In this document: in pieces, positions 43,671 to 55,416 of the stretch
Numbering within the stretch: position 1 is the first letter of the stretch
Layout of the letters: each line of letters opens with the position of its first letter
Source: Linnemannia schmuckeri
Lineage: Eukaryota; Mortierellomycota; Mortierellomycetes; Mortierellales; Mortierellaceae
NCBI GenBank assembly: GCA_029449235.1
Contig: JANATG010000003.1
Coordinates: 620,001-684,000, forward strand
DNA: 64,000 nucleotides
Reading direction: 5' to 3'
Made by a program: the position numbers and the translations under genes
Notes under the pieces: generated by a model
Told to the model about the DNA's origin: nothing
Database searches by the model: none
What the model saw: only the letters and a program-made list of their open reading frames with translations

Positions 43671-45664
43671 GGATGGAGAGAGGTATGTGAGAGTGTGCGA
43701 CAATGTGCAGAAACAGTAGGGGAGTATGGTCGTGCGTGTGAAACAGACAGTGACGAGGTTGTTCGTTACGAATTGACGAGAAGACAGAGAAAGATGATGG
43801 TTGAAAGTGTAAATGCGGTCAAAGTGCACAATAGTGCTGGTAAACAAAACAAAAAAAAAAATAAAGAGAGAGAAAGAGAGAGAGAAAGAAAGAGAGAGAA
43901 AGAAAGAGAGAGAGACGTTCGTGAGTGACGCACGAGATAAAAAAAGCAAGGGGAACAAGAATGCAAATCAGAAAAGAAAAAAAAATGAAAACAAATGAAA
44001 AGGGAAAAGTGGAAGAAGTGGGATGAACGAGGGAGAAAAAAGAAGGAAGGAGGGAAAGAAAGGAAGAAAGAGAGAAAGAAGGGATGAAAGAAGGAAGGAA
44101 GGGAAGGAATGATAAAGGGAGATATTGGGGCGCATAAATAAATGTGCAATTTTTACCTTTTCACTTTTTTGTTGACAAAGTTGACCGTTGGTGCAAAAGA
44201 AAGAGATCCCGAGAGGCGAAACGTGCCAGGGGGTGGATTGGATACCAAGCAGGAATTGAAAGGCAAGACCTAAAAATGGGGAAGAGGCACCGTTGAATTG
44301 AGGCGTAGTAGCCCGTGTGCTAAAATGTAAAAAAAGTAAAAAAAAAAAAGTCCAGGCAAAGTAGGCAAGACCCGAGAGCAAGCAAGAGTAAAGGAGGAGG
44401 GCTGTGCCCCCATAAGGTACAAAACGCTGTTGTAAAAAGAGAACAATAAAGTAGTACGTGCTCACTCAGTCACTCGTTCGCATCTCCATTCTCAACTCAA
44501 CTCAATACAAACCAGCCCGTCTCCCTCCTTTCTCTTCTCTTTCTCACTCGCCTTAGCCTTTCTTCCTTCTGTTGGCTCTCAATTGACCCTATCATCATCA
44601 CCATCCTTCCTTCCCTCCCTCTCTTTCGTTCTTGGAGTTGTGCTTGGGTCCATAAAACAGCTTTTTTTTTTCGACTGCAATTTTGAGAGCAATTTTTTTT
44701 TTTTTGTCATCATTTGGCCCTGCATTTGCAATTGTCTCTTTGCCACCACAGGCCGCCATCAAAAGCACAGACGGCGAGAAAGAGACCAAACCAATTCATC
44801 TAAAAAAGAAAAAAAAGAAATCCCTGGCAATATTCGCCTAACGATTCTATTATGTGCCTCGAACATCTTGTCGCTTTTATCTGTCTGATACTACCCATGC
44901 ATCCAACTCTAACTGGCATGTTTGCTGTTGATCCTCGATGACACAGACATCAACCGAATAGCTTTGGGATATGTATCCCTGTGAGTGTCATCGCTGCTAT
45001 GTGTGCACCTTGTCTGTCTCATCGCTATTTTCGCAAGCCAATTGAACTCGCCCGGATGATATTCAGGAACCACTTCTTTAGCGCATTTCTAATTGCGATA
45101 TGTTTAATGGCGTGGTTGTCTGCTGCTGTTGCATGCAATTAACTTTGTGAACAAAGGCCTAATATGAGCATTACGAGCAGAAGGTATGTTTTTCTCCGAG
45201 GAGGAATCCTAAGAAAAAGAGTCGATCGCTGTGTACCCTCCTGCTCTTTCACCTCTTATACCTCGCCATGGTTAAGGGAGTGGAGCCCCCATTCTTGTTC
45301 TAAAAATTGGTGGGTTCCCTTTCGCATTCCTTGTACGTGAAATGAGTGACTACCTAATGAGCTGCATGCTGGTTTCTCACTTTTCCCAGCCTTCACACAT
45401 ACAGCCTTCACCAAAAAGACCGTAGGAACGTGAACGCATGCTTTGCTTTGACGACAAAAGACAAGAAGATTCGCATGGTCAGTTGCCTTATCGTTCAGTT
45501 AATTTTATTTGTTGTAGAAGGGAGATAAAGAGCGTTTGATGTGAAAAAAAAACTATGTTGTTGGTTTTTACTCTGCTCCGACAAGAATCATCCATCAAGA
45601 AAGTACAGGTTAGACTTTTTTTTAAAAAAAAGGAATCTAGGTGCATTACTGAATAGTATTCTTC
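43671..45664. other. Gene-poor spacer, 2 kb
   Basis: Upstream of the UPF0658 start the plus strand is a purine-rich tract (about 43850-44115, GAAAGAGAGA- and GGAAGGAAA-type). C/T-rich sequence with T runs follows at 44470-44710. From 44880 to 45600 the composition is ordinary, but I found no conserved ORF or RNA gene. TTTATT at 45504-45509 could be the minus-strand poly(A) signal of SKI3. Confidence 0.55.
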
Positions 45665-48600
45665 TCAACTACGCTGCTGAAGCTCCTGAGTAACAACACC
45701 AACAACCTGCCACGCCTCTCTTCGCCAAGGAGCCGCCATGACACTATGCTGCGCTATCACATGGGCCTTATTCAACCGCTCCTGGCTCAGTCGATGTTCC
45801 TCGTCCAGTTTCTCCTTCTTCACATTCTTCCATCCGCGAACCTTCTGTTGCTTTTCCTCGTCCGCCAATAGCAACATGCCCGCCAGATGACCATACCCTC
45901 TCGATAGATCGGTCGCCTGAAGACCGTCCCGAACCCTGAGAAGATCCAATGTTGCCTGAGCATTGGATTGTGCGACCGAGTAAGGTGTTGATCCTGTGGT
46001 TCCAATCGTCGTCGAAAGATGCTCAGCAAGTCGTCTCCAGAGGGCAGCCTCTGTTGGTGACTGATGGATTGACTTTGACAGCGACTCGATCGACAACTTA
46101 GATTCGTTCAGGAGCGAGTAGTACTGGCTGATCATCTTGTCCGATCGCATCTCTGGATCCATTTCTGCCAACTCCTGTCTCGAGAACTTCAGAATTTCCT
46201 TCAGTGCCGCTGTTGCCAGTGTCTCATCGTCCTGAACCAGACCCATCGCACTTAGACCAAAGATCGCAGGCAGATGACTGGGGGACTGGGCAATGCATCG
46301 GAATAGTTCGTCCTTGGCCGCTGCACGTTGCTCATCTCCGCCCAAAGCCCACAAAACCTGACTCAACAGAACAACCACATCATCGCGAGACTGCTCCATG
46401 CCCGCGATTTGCTCAGTTTCACCAAGCGCGACCTCAAACATTTGCAAACTACGCTCCAGCTCTCCAACATAATACAGCGCCAATCCAGCTCCGAGATGCT
46501 TGCATGTTCTGACTACACTCGGCACCGCATCGGGACCCTCCAACTCTAATGAAATCTCATACGCCTCGACGGCGCCGGCATAATCCTGCATCGACAAGAA
46601 CGCGCGGGCCACGTTGTGATACAACATCATCTTGCGTCTTCTATGTTCGTTACTCACGGAAGCCTCGCTACCCTCAGCTTCCTCCTCGTTCATGATCCGG
46701 ATCGCCATCAAGAAACATTCGGCTGCTCCCTCGGGCTGCAAGAACCTCTCACGGATCAGACCCAACAGATTCCAGCCAGCCACATCTCTAGGCCGCTGAT
46801 CCAAGTACTTGGACAAGGCGAAGGCGGGGGTGACAAGCAAGTTGGTGGCGCTCGTGGATGCTCCTTTTTTATTGCCAGAGGTCGTTGCGCTGCTGGTTTT
46901 GTGAAGGCGAGTCAGCATGTCGGTAAAAGTGTTGACGGCGTAGCCGTAGTTAGCCTCCAAGACGGAGGCAGTGCTGGACTCGCATGCATGAGCGTACAAT
47001 GCCGTCGACTCATCACTTCCCCAGAGGCTAGCCACGCACGCCTGTCCTGTCCATGCCTGAGCAAGCGAAGGATCCAGAGTCTGAGCGGTCGTGAACGCTT
47101 TGAGTGCCAGGTCCAGTTCCGAGTTAAGAATATACAAGAATCCAAGGTTCGACCATGGTATAGCGTCCTATGAGCAATAATTAAACGCGTTGATTAGCAC
47201 TCGTGATTTGTCAAATTCATAGAATAAAGTCACTACATTCCACGCATAATGTACCTTGGGGTCGTATTCGATGGCTTTGATGAAAGCGTGCTGGCTGATT
47301 TTGGTGTTGGTGGTCAAGGCGGCAACCCCAAGGGCGTTCCAGACCATGGGACTTTCCTCCTCAAACTGAAGCGAGGCCTTGAGGCAGCGCATGGCGACCG
47401 AAAGCCAAAGATTGGCGCGACCGGCAGCGTCGGCGGAACGGTTCTTCCTGGTGGCGTTCTCGTAGCGGTAATAGTAAGTTAGAGCAATGTCGTACCAGCA
47501 GTGAGAGGCCTGATGTCCCACGTTTCCGTTTAAGATGTTGGCTTTCTTGTAAGCCATTCCTGCGATCGCAAAGATCACGTCCAGTGCATGTGAACTCTGC
47601 TCGGTGGTAGAGTTGTAGAGATCCGCTGGGGGATTCGACTGGGCAGTCTCCAAGAGCTCTTGGTCAAGTTCCACAGGAAAATGGAGGAGCGTGTTGGTGT
47701 CGGCAGACACAATGGAAGCGATTCCTGAGAGGACGTCGAAGGGGCAGAGGTGTAGGTATTTTAGCAAAGTACGGTAGGCGATACAGGCGTCTCCGACAAG
47801 CTTCCATGCAGACATGAGTTCGCTGTCCAAGTTCAAAAGCTGAAGGGCATAGTCCAGTGCATGCCCGCAGGATTCTGCAGAACGGCCGTAGTATCCAGAC
47901 ACAAAGAACTCCTTGCCCTGCTCCAGATAACTCTCAGCCATACCCATCAAGGATGGAATATGCTGCGGCTCTTGATTCCTCTCTGCAGACTCGAGAGCGA
48001 CTTGGTACTGCTCAATAGCCTCTGGATACATACCAAGTCTCTGATGTACACGAGAGATATGGTAGGCGGCGACGGTAGATTCCGGAAGAAGTTCCTTCAT
48101 CCTGGTAAATGCCTTCAAGGCGGCCATGTAGCGACCCTCGTGCTGATATGCTTCAGCAACACCCTCCCAAGCCAGACCGTCCTTGATGTCGTTGCGCAAC
48201 AGTTTCTGGAATGCACTCATAGCCTCAAGGTTGTTGCCACGACTCAGCTCGGCGAATCCCAATCTGCTCAAAGCCCAGTTGGCCTTACCGTCGGCTTCAA
48301 TCACCTTCTGATAGACATCCGTAGCGCCCTCCAAGCTGCCGTTGTTCAAGAGGTAGTCGCTCAAGTAACGTCCGGCGTCGCCCTCGCGGGGGTCCAGTAA
48401 GAAGGCGTGTTGGTAGCATTTTTCCGCACGGGTCTCGTCCTGTACAACTTCCCGATAGTAGTGCCCAAGGTATGTAAAGGCGCCTGCACAATGAGGGTCC
48501 AACTTGGCAGCGGCAATAAGCTGAGCATGACTGTACTCTGCGTTATCCCGATATTCGCCTATTCATGTCATGCGATAATCATAGGTCAGATACTTGAACT

Positions 48601-50757
48601 TCTTTCTCCTGAAGTCAGTGATTGAGACGATTCTTTGCGCAAAGTTCATCTTACCACCCATGTCGTAGTAGGTCCGTCCAAGTCGGTATAAGTCAAGAGC
48701 GCGAGGTTCCTCTGATGAGTCGACAACGTCCCTGAGCCTCTCCTCCGCCTGTTCATAATCCTGCTGAAGATAAGCAATCCAGCCCAATTCAGACCTGGCA
48801 GAAATATTGCTGGGGTCCAGTGCGAGAACTCGTTCGAACGACGCTGTCGCTTCTGCGTAGTGTCCATCTGCAGATTTGACAAGTCCGACACCCTATAAGC
48901 AGCAACATGAGTTAGATATAGCGGCAACAATTTTAGCTCTGTGGGCTAAAATTAATCATGGAATAGCTGAGGTTCATACCTGGTGAGCGTCGACGTTGTT
49001 ACTGTCTTCTTTGATGATTCCTTCATAGAGCGCTAAGGCGCTTTCAGCAAGCTTTGAGCTGATATTAACCTGACAGTTGGCCATGCAGAGCTCAAACGAA
49101 CGACGCATCCTAAAGACAGCGATTATAATCCAGTATAAGTCGACAATCGTCTTCATTAAGATGTCCTGTGATGTTGGCGTGCAAAGAATTCAATGGCAGT
49201 ACCTTGAAAAGGGGAAACCGGTAGAGGTGGCCAATTTATGAATCAGGTCTCTTCCGGCAGTTGCATGCTCCAGTCCCGAGTCATAGTCCTTAGTATCGTG
49301 GTCCATCCAGCAGACAACGAGATATCCATACACAAGGTTTGGCTCCAGTTTAAAGCCCTCATCCAGGATTTCAGCCAGATCCTCCTTAGACTCTCCATTG
49401 TCAAAGTGCATCTGTGCTTGAATGATCTTTGAGAGACCGGTGTTCGGAAAGTTAGAGATGTACTGTTCCTGGAGTGCCTTGTCGTATTCCGAAGGGGCTG
49501 CTGCGTCCGTGAACTTCAGCAGAGTTTCGTAAGCAACTGCTGGTGCAGAGTCTTCCCGAACCATCTTGGATGCCAGCTCCAATGCCTTGTTCCGAATAAC
49601 AGACTTTTTGTCCACGGATATAGCCTCGACCTTGTTGATGTAGAAAGTGAGCAACTTTTGTTCCAGGTCGCTGTTCTTCTCTGGATCCAGTTGTAAAATA
49701 GATTCGTATGTTGATCCCAGCTATTCATCGAAACAAATAAAATAATTAGGTGTCACGTTTTTACTTTCGAAAGTACATTGACCAATCGCGGATTCGAAAA
49801 CAGAGTGTTACCTCTGATTTGGTGTAAAGCTCATTCCGCACAGTGTTTTGCACCTGCTCCAACGTTCCACCGCCAAGTCGATTGCGACGCAGCCTGACCT
49901 CCCGATCAAAGAACTCGCTGTCGGTTTTCTCCTGCATTTCTGCCAACTTTTTCAATGTCTCCATCTGATCTGGTTTCTCCTCAAGAATATCGTAGAGTGG
50001 GCTTCCTGGCAATAATGACTGGATCTTTTCGATGGCCTTATCGGGTTGTTCCTGAGTGGTATAGAGCTCAATCAGTCTCTCAGTAGTAGCCAACGCCTTC
50101 TTCCCATCCGGACTAAAGTTGAACAAGGTATAAGTATCAGAGTTGTTAGATAGCGATTGAGTGAATCAAACAATCGATGCTACCTGCACTGTAGATCGAG
50201 TTAAACACAGGTCTTTACGTTTTGAGGTGGGTTTCCAGCATTTTCTCCAGCGTCAGTATCAACTCGTCCCATTTGTTCATTTTGTCGTAAAAGTTAATCA
50301 AGCCCTAAAGAGTGTAAAGAGAGAGGGGGAAGGTCAGTCAACTGCAGCTCAGGTTTGTATTATCGAAAGGTCGATATTTGTTCATTGATCAAAGCATACC
50401 TCGCGAGCAAGTGGAAGCTCGGGGCTGATGGAAATTGCCCTCTTGAAAGCCATCTCTCCTTTGTCGGCCTGGCCCAGGTTCTGATGCGCCAGTCCCGAGA
50501 ACACGAGTCTATAGGATAAAATGAAGAGCGAGAAGTAGGAGTTGGATTAACAAATTGCTGTACTGCCGCCTTGACCGCTAACAAGCGCGAAATGATAGCA
50601 TTATCTCAATTAGAAGGAGAACGCGAAGTAGTCCTTACGCCATGTAGTTCTCGGAGTCGCTGTCGAGGACCTTCTCTGCCCATTTGAGAGCGTCATCGTA
50701 TTTCTTGTTGACAATGGCCTCCTTTGCATTTTTGAGATTGGCTTTGACGGTCGACAT
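45665..50757 (-). CDS. SKI3: Superkiller complex TPR subunit Ski3 (TTC37)
   Basis: TPR scaffold of the Ski2-Ski3-Ski8 complex, which feeds mRNA to the cytoplasmic exosome for 3'-5' decay. Exons 50757-50639, 50508-50400, 50304-50219, 50112-49812, 49720-49203, 49109-48980, 48892-48655, 48558-47237 and 47167-45665 join to 1441 residues, matching the yeast protein (about 1430). N-terminus: MSTVKANLKNAKEAIVNKKY, DDALKWAEKVLDSDSENYMA. Many TPR helices follow, for example LVFSGLAHQNLGQADKGEMA, ALALYEGIIKEDSNNVDAHQ, PHCAGAFTYLGHYYREVVQD, NWALSRLGFAELSRGNNLEA and HYAWNDAIPWSNLGFLYILN. The distal part ends in the family-type C-terminus (MAAPWRREAWQVVGVVTQEL). All eight junctions keep frame. It is divergent from the RanBPM gene. 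Confidence 0.93.
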
Positions 50758-51644
50758 CTTCTACCAACTTCTGATGGTGTCTTGGCAGGGGGAAAATTAT
50801 GGACGAGGCGTAGCGATGAGGGTGAAAATGAGTAAGCACAATCCCTCGCGATCAACAGCCAGCATACAGTGTGTCCAGATTAAACAGTCACATGACGTTT
50901 CATTTTTCCTGCGTTGAAACCGTAGACGATACTAGAACACAAGGACAGAATGTCTAGATGGCGGACATAGCTTGATTATGTATGGCAACGGCACCTAGAG
51001 GCGAGGGCAGTTAGATCAATGACACCCAATGTAACAGTGACTCGAACTTGTTGACATCCACTCGCACTCGACGCTTTCCAGCTCTGCTGGAGCCAAGAAC
51101 TGAACAGCGAGAAATAGAAATTGATAACGCGTAATGGGCTCCTTGCATGCGCCTTTATCGTCCGTTCCCACTTGTAATGGGACTGTCTTTTTTCTTTTTT
51201 TTTTTCCTCAAGGTTTCATGTCATATGTGGGGGCACAAGAAGAAGGCTCATTCCTCTCTTTTCTCCCTTCCTTTCTTCTCTTTTTTTTTTGTTCTTCTCC
51301 ACTCAAATCTTTTTCACCCTTTCCTTTGTCATCACTCTCTTTAACCTCCATCACAACAGCAACAACAACAAAAAGGCAGCAACAACAACAAAAAAAAAAA
51401 GACAAAAAAAAGAAACAACCTTACTCTCTCATCACGTACTCCTGTAGACGTCAACAGACTTTCCTGCTTACCTATCCTTTGTTGGCTCGTCAGTATCATC
51501 GCATTCAACCTCCACTACACACCCTCCCTACCTCGACCTACTATCCTGGCCTTCTTGGACTTTCGCGACAGCAGCACCTTCACATCCAGTTGAGGCAGAC
51601 AAACGCACACTACTGCATTCATACTCTTACCACAACCAATTGCA
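50758..51644. promoter_or_regulatory. Divergent promoter region, SKI3 and RanBPM/Gid1
   Basis: About 890 nt between two start codons pointing apart. The right half is strongly C/T-rich with T runs (51187-51205, 51275-51290), then CAA/A-rich sequence, the usual pre-ATG pattern here. Frames across it are low-complexity and not credible genes. Confidence 0.5.
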
Positions 51645-54600
51645 ATGGCCCAGCGTGAGAACAGCAGAGACACCGACCGTCTCGCTCACGAAGACCACGA
51701 GGCCGACTCTGAGAACGATACCAGCTTGGTTCACGACTTTATCCATGCTGTCCGTCGTCCAATATCACGTCCATCAACCACAACCACCGCTGCCCCTTCA
51801 AATACCTCCTTAACCACAACCTTAGCAACCGGCGTATCGTCCATCGCCTCGGCGACGTCAGTCGACTCGGTGTCATCTCTAGAAGGCGCCTCAATTAGAC
51901 CTATCGAATCAAGTGTGTCGAGTGTGGAGCAAACCTCTTTGAACGTGGCTCCCTTTGTGCGCCATTATCCTCAGCTACCCCTCCGCACTACCCAAAACCG
52001 TGCCAGTCAACAACACCCTCATCGCCAAGGCGCTGCCATCCCTCTGCCAGAACGCGAGGATTCCAGTCGAACCCGTGTCATAACCTTTGGAACTCTTAAG
52101 AAGGCGTCCATGCCCAACCGTGCCTTTGCATTGTCTTCTTCCTCAGTCGAGAAACAGTCGAGGATGGTCACTCTCCCGTCTTATCTGCGTCACACAACAT
52201 TCGTACAGCACTTTCAACCCGAAGGAACATCTCCCGCCAATGGACCCCCCACCTCACCCACCGATCGTGAGTCCTCAAAGCGACGACGACTTCTGCTGGA
52301 CGACCATAGACGGCGCGCCTCGACGTATCTCCTGACGGACAGTGACAGCAGCGGTGAGGAAAACAGTAGTGGTGGCAGCAGTGAAACCAGCAGCGGGACA
52401 AGTAGTGGAAGCAGCAGCGGAAGCGAATCCGGAAGTATCGCACACGATTACCATCATCATCGACACCACAACCACAGCCACAGCCACAGCCATCACGCAT
52501 CTACGTCCAAGGAGGGTCGACCTCTGCGATACCTACTTCCCTCACGCTGGAGCAGTGTTGAAAAGACTGACAAGACCGAACTTTCAGAGGACGACCTACA
52601 GGTTCGGTACACAGGTATGGAGCAACGTACATTCTACGATGAGTGGAAGGTGGTCAACAATCATCCGTCAATCACCTGGACAAGGAAACTATTATTGCTG
52701 GAAAACTTTAATAATATATCGCTTATTGTGTTCAACGTTGAGCATGAATAGGACCTGGCAAGGCTGATTCTGATGCGTCTGCGATTCGTGCCAACCGTCC
52801 GATCCCTCCTCAATGCGGAGTGTATTACTATGAGGTCCTGATCAAGAGCAACGGTCAGCAAGGGTAAGACTATGCTTTCAGCTGTGTAATGAAGTGGCCT
52901 TAACAACAGCCTTATATCGTGAAAAACCAATCGACCAACACATCGTTTTCTTTTGTGCGATCTTGCAAATAGGTATATCGGCATTGGTGCATGCAATGCA
53001 AATGTCGCTTTGGACCGGTTGCCAGGTATGTTATGACCAAGGGGAGGGCTCAGATCTCAAATATGTATCCTGATAATTTTTTTCATGGTGTTTGTCTTTT
53101 GCGCCTTCCTTGATTGACACGTCATCCTGCTGCGACTCTCCTGACTCTTAGGTTGGGAACCATTGTCCTGGGGATATCACGGAGACGATGGCAACGGTTT
53201 TGAAGGCTGCGGTAATGGCAGACCCTTTGGCCCAGTTTTTACAACAGGAGATGTCATTGGATGCGGTATCAACTTTAGGGACATGTCTTTGTTCTACACA
53301 AAGAACGGCATCTACCTCGGTATGTGGTACCTTTTGCTTCTGCTGTTGCTGCTGCTGTTGTTGTTTGTTGTAGTTGTTTGTGAGACTGTCCGCTGCCGGG
53401 CTGGACTGCAGTACATACCATCCGAACTTAACCGCCAATCACATTGTCTATCACGATATAGGTGTCGCTTTTCGCAACTTGAAGGGGCCCTTGTATCCAA
53501 CTGTTGGAATGAGGACATCTGGAGAGATTGTGGAGGCCAACTTCGGACAGCGCGAGTTTGTTTTCAATATTGACGAATATGTCAAGGTAGAGAAGATCTT
53601 TTGCCTTGCATTCACGTCTTATCCATCGCCACAAGCAGCATTCAGAAGCAGTTACCTAAATCCCCATTTTTCTTGTAAATGTCGTATTGTAGGATGAAAA
53701 AATGGAAGCATGGCAGTCATTGGAGGATAATTTACAGAAGGAGGCGGCTAGTAAGAACCAAATCGGCATCCTTTCACAGAATCTCAGCAAACTGGTTCTG
53801 TCGTACATGATTCACCACGGATACTCAGAAAGTGCCCGCCAGTTTGCTAGCGACCTCGCCCCTCAGAGTTCAAATCAAAAGGGCCATACAACACATGGAT
53901 CCAACGAATTTGACTGCGCATCGATGGTCCTGGACACTGAGCATCGGAAAGGTACGCTACACATCGATCTATAGTACCTCATGCGAATGTTTGTTGGTGT
54001 ATTTCATGAAGAGTTTTTGCTCAATTATTTCTCGACTACCTTATTAAACTCACATTAGAAATCCGGAAGACTATCCTTTTGGGAGATATTGACCAAGCTT
54101 TGATTATGCTTGAGAAGAATTATCCTGGAATCACGACGAGTAACGAGGACATGCTTCTTCAGCTTCGATGCCGCAAATTTGTCGAAATGGTCTCCTCCGC
54201 ATCGTCGCCTCTTCGTGCCCTGGACAACCAGGCTCTCGCAAAGAACTCTGAGGCCTCGAACTTTGAAGATGTCGAGATGCAGGATCAACATAATACTGGA
54301 ACATCTGACGGTGGGGCGATGGATGTTGACTGCAAGCCATTGGGGATTAATACCACCACAAACGAAGAAGCACCACAATTGGAGGGGTTGGGACTTTTGA
54401 AAGATGCGATCCAGTATGGCCAGTTTTTGCAGGAACAGTACAAGCACAGTCGACGGGCATCTGTAAAGACCATGCTGATTGATGCGTTTTCGGTATTGGC
54501 ATATTCGGACACGGGCACGAGCAACGGGCCGGGAGGCCACCTTGGAAGTAAAGCTGTTTCGCGTGAAAAGGTCGCGAGCACCGTCAACCTGGCGATTCTT

Positions 54601-54826
54601 GGTAAGCTGCCTGGGATACATGCTACGATGTAGTTCTAAATGATGACAAATTGCGTTTTACTAATCAGATTGTTTTTTACACCGGAAATATATAGCCTCA
54701 CAACATCTTCCAACGACGGCGCCTTTGGAGACAGTATACCGGCAAGCGAATGTTGCACTGTCAGAGTTGACGAGACAGGGTGTTGGCGAGGCAGCGTTCT
54801 TTGACTTGAACCACGATCTGGAATAG
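51645..54826 (+). CDS. RanBPM/Gid1 (Vid30) family: SPRY, LisH, CTLH, CRA protein
   Basis: Scaffold subunit of the GID/CTLH ubiquitin ligase (Vid30/Gid1 in yeast, RANBP9/10 in animals). Exons 51645-52614, 52752-52863, 52973-53025, 53152-53319, 53462-53586, 53693-53951, 54059-54601 and 54696-54826 join to 786 residues. Residues 1 to about 320 are Ser/Thr/His-rich disorder. The SPRY domain (about 324-476) has GVYYYEVLIKSNGQQGYIGI, WGYHGDDGNGFEG, FTTGDVIGCGINFRDMSLFY and VAFRNLKGPLYPTVGM. LisH at about 500-535 reads LSKLVLSYMIHHGYSESARQ. CTLH follows with EIRKTILLGDIDQALIMLEK, then the CRA region LKDAIQYGQFLQEQY to FSVLAY. Clear family match; the acidic insert between CTLH and CRA is variable in the family. 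In yeast this complex degrades gluconeogenic enzymes; its substrates here are unknown. Confidence 0.93.
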
Positions 54827-55416
54827 TCATTATCTTCCAATGGAAAGCAGAAGATAAAACGTGAAAAAAAAAAGCTTTTCCAGTACAGACTAATTGAGTC
54901 ATGTGTTAGCTTTTGATTTGATTTCCTCAAAACCTACTGTTTTGATTTTTGTTTCTTTTTTTGTTGTACCTTGTTGTGACAAACACAAAACAACTTTCAC
55001 TCCCTCCATTTCCTCTTTCTCCTGCAACAACAACAACGACAAACACCCTCGCCGTTACTCTTCTACGCACCTCTACAACCCCATACTTCGCAGTCAACAG
55101 CAACAACAGCACTACACTCCACCCTCTCTCCACTCTTCATTCTCAACAAGCTTAACAGCGCGTTTACTACCGCTAGTTGCGCTCTCCTTTGCTCTAAGTC
55201 GCTCTCTTGCGTCCCTGAAGCAAAATCACGTCGCGTATCTCTCGCCTTTCACGCAGGCAATAGGAACAACGACAACAAACTCTTATCCTAACCCTCTGTT
55301 GCTGCTCCTAAGAACAGAGGCTATATCTTCTTCATAATATCGGCGACATTAACAATAATAATACAACAACCCGTATCTTTAACAACTTCACAGCACCTCT
55401 TCAGAACCACTAGGTT
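54827..55416. promoter_or_regulatory. RanBPM 3' UTR and DNMT promoter/5' UTR
   Basis: About 590 nt. A-rich stretch at 54862-54875, then C/T-rich sequence with CAA/CAG repeats at about 55025-55115. No additional gene supported. Confidence 0.5.

Noticed and set aside
43850..44150. Purine-rich tract as a transposon or centromeric repeat
   Set aside because: Only simple GA/GGAA low complexity; no terminal repeats, target duplication or transposase.
51134..51658. 174-residue frame upstream of the RanBPM gene
   Set aside because: Translation of T runs and CAA/A-rich 5' UTR; overlaps the true start in another frame.
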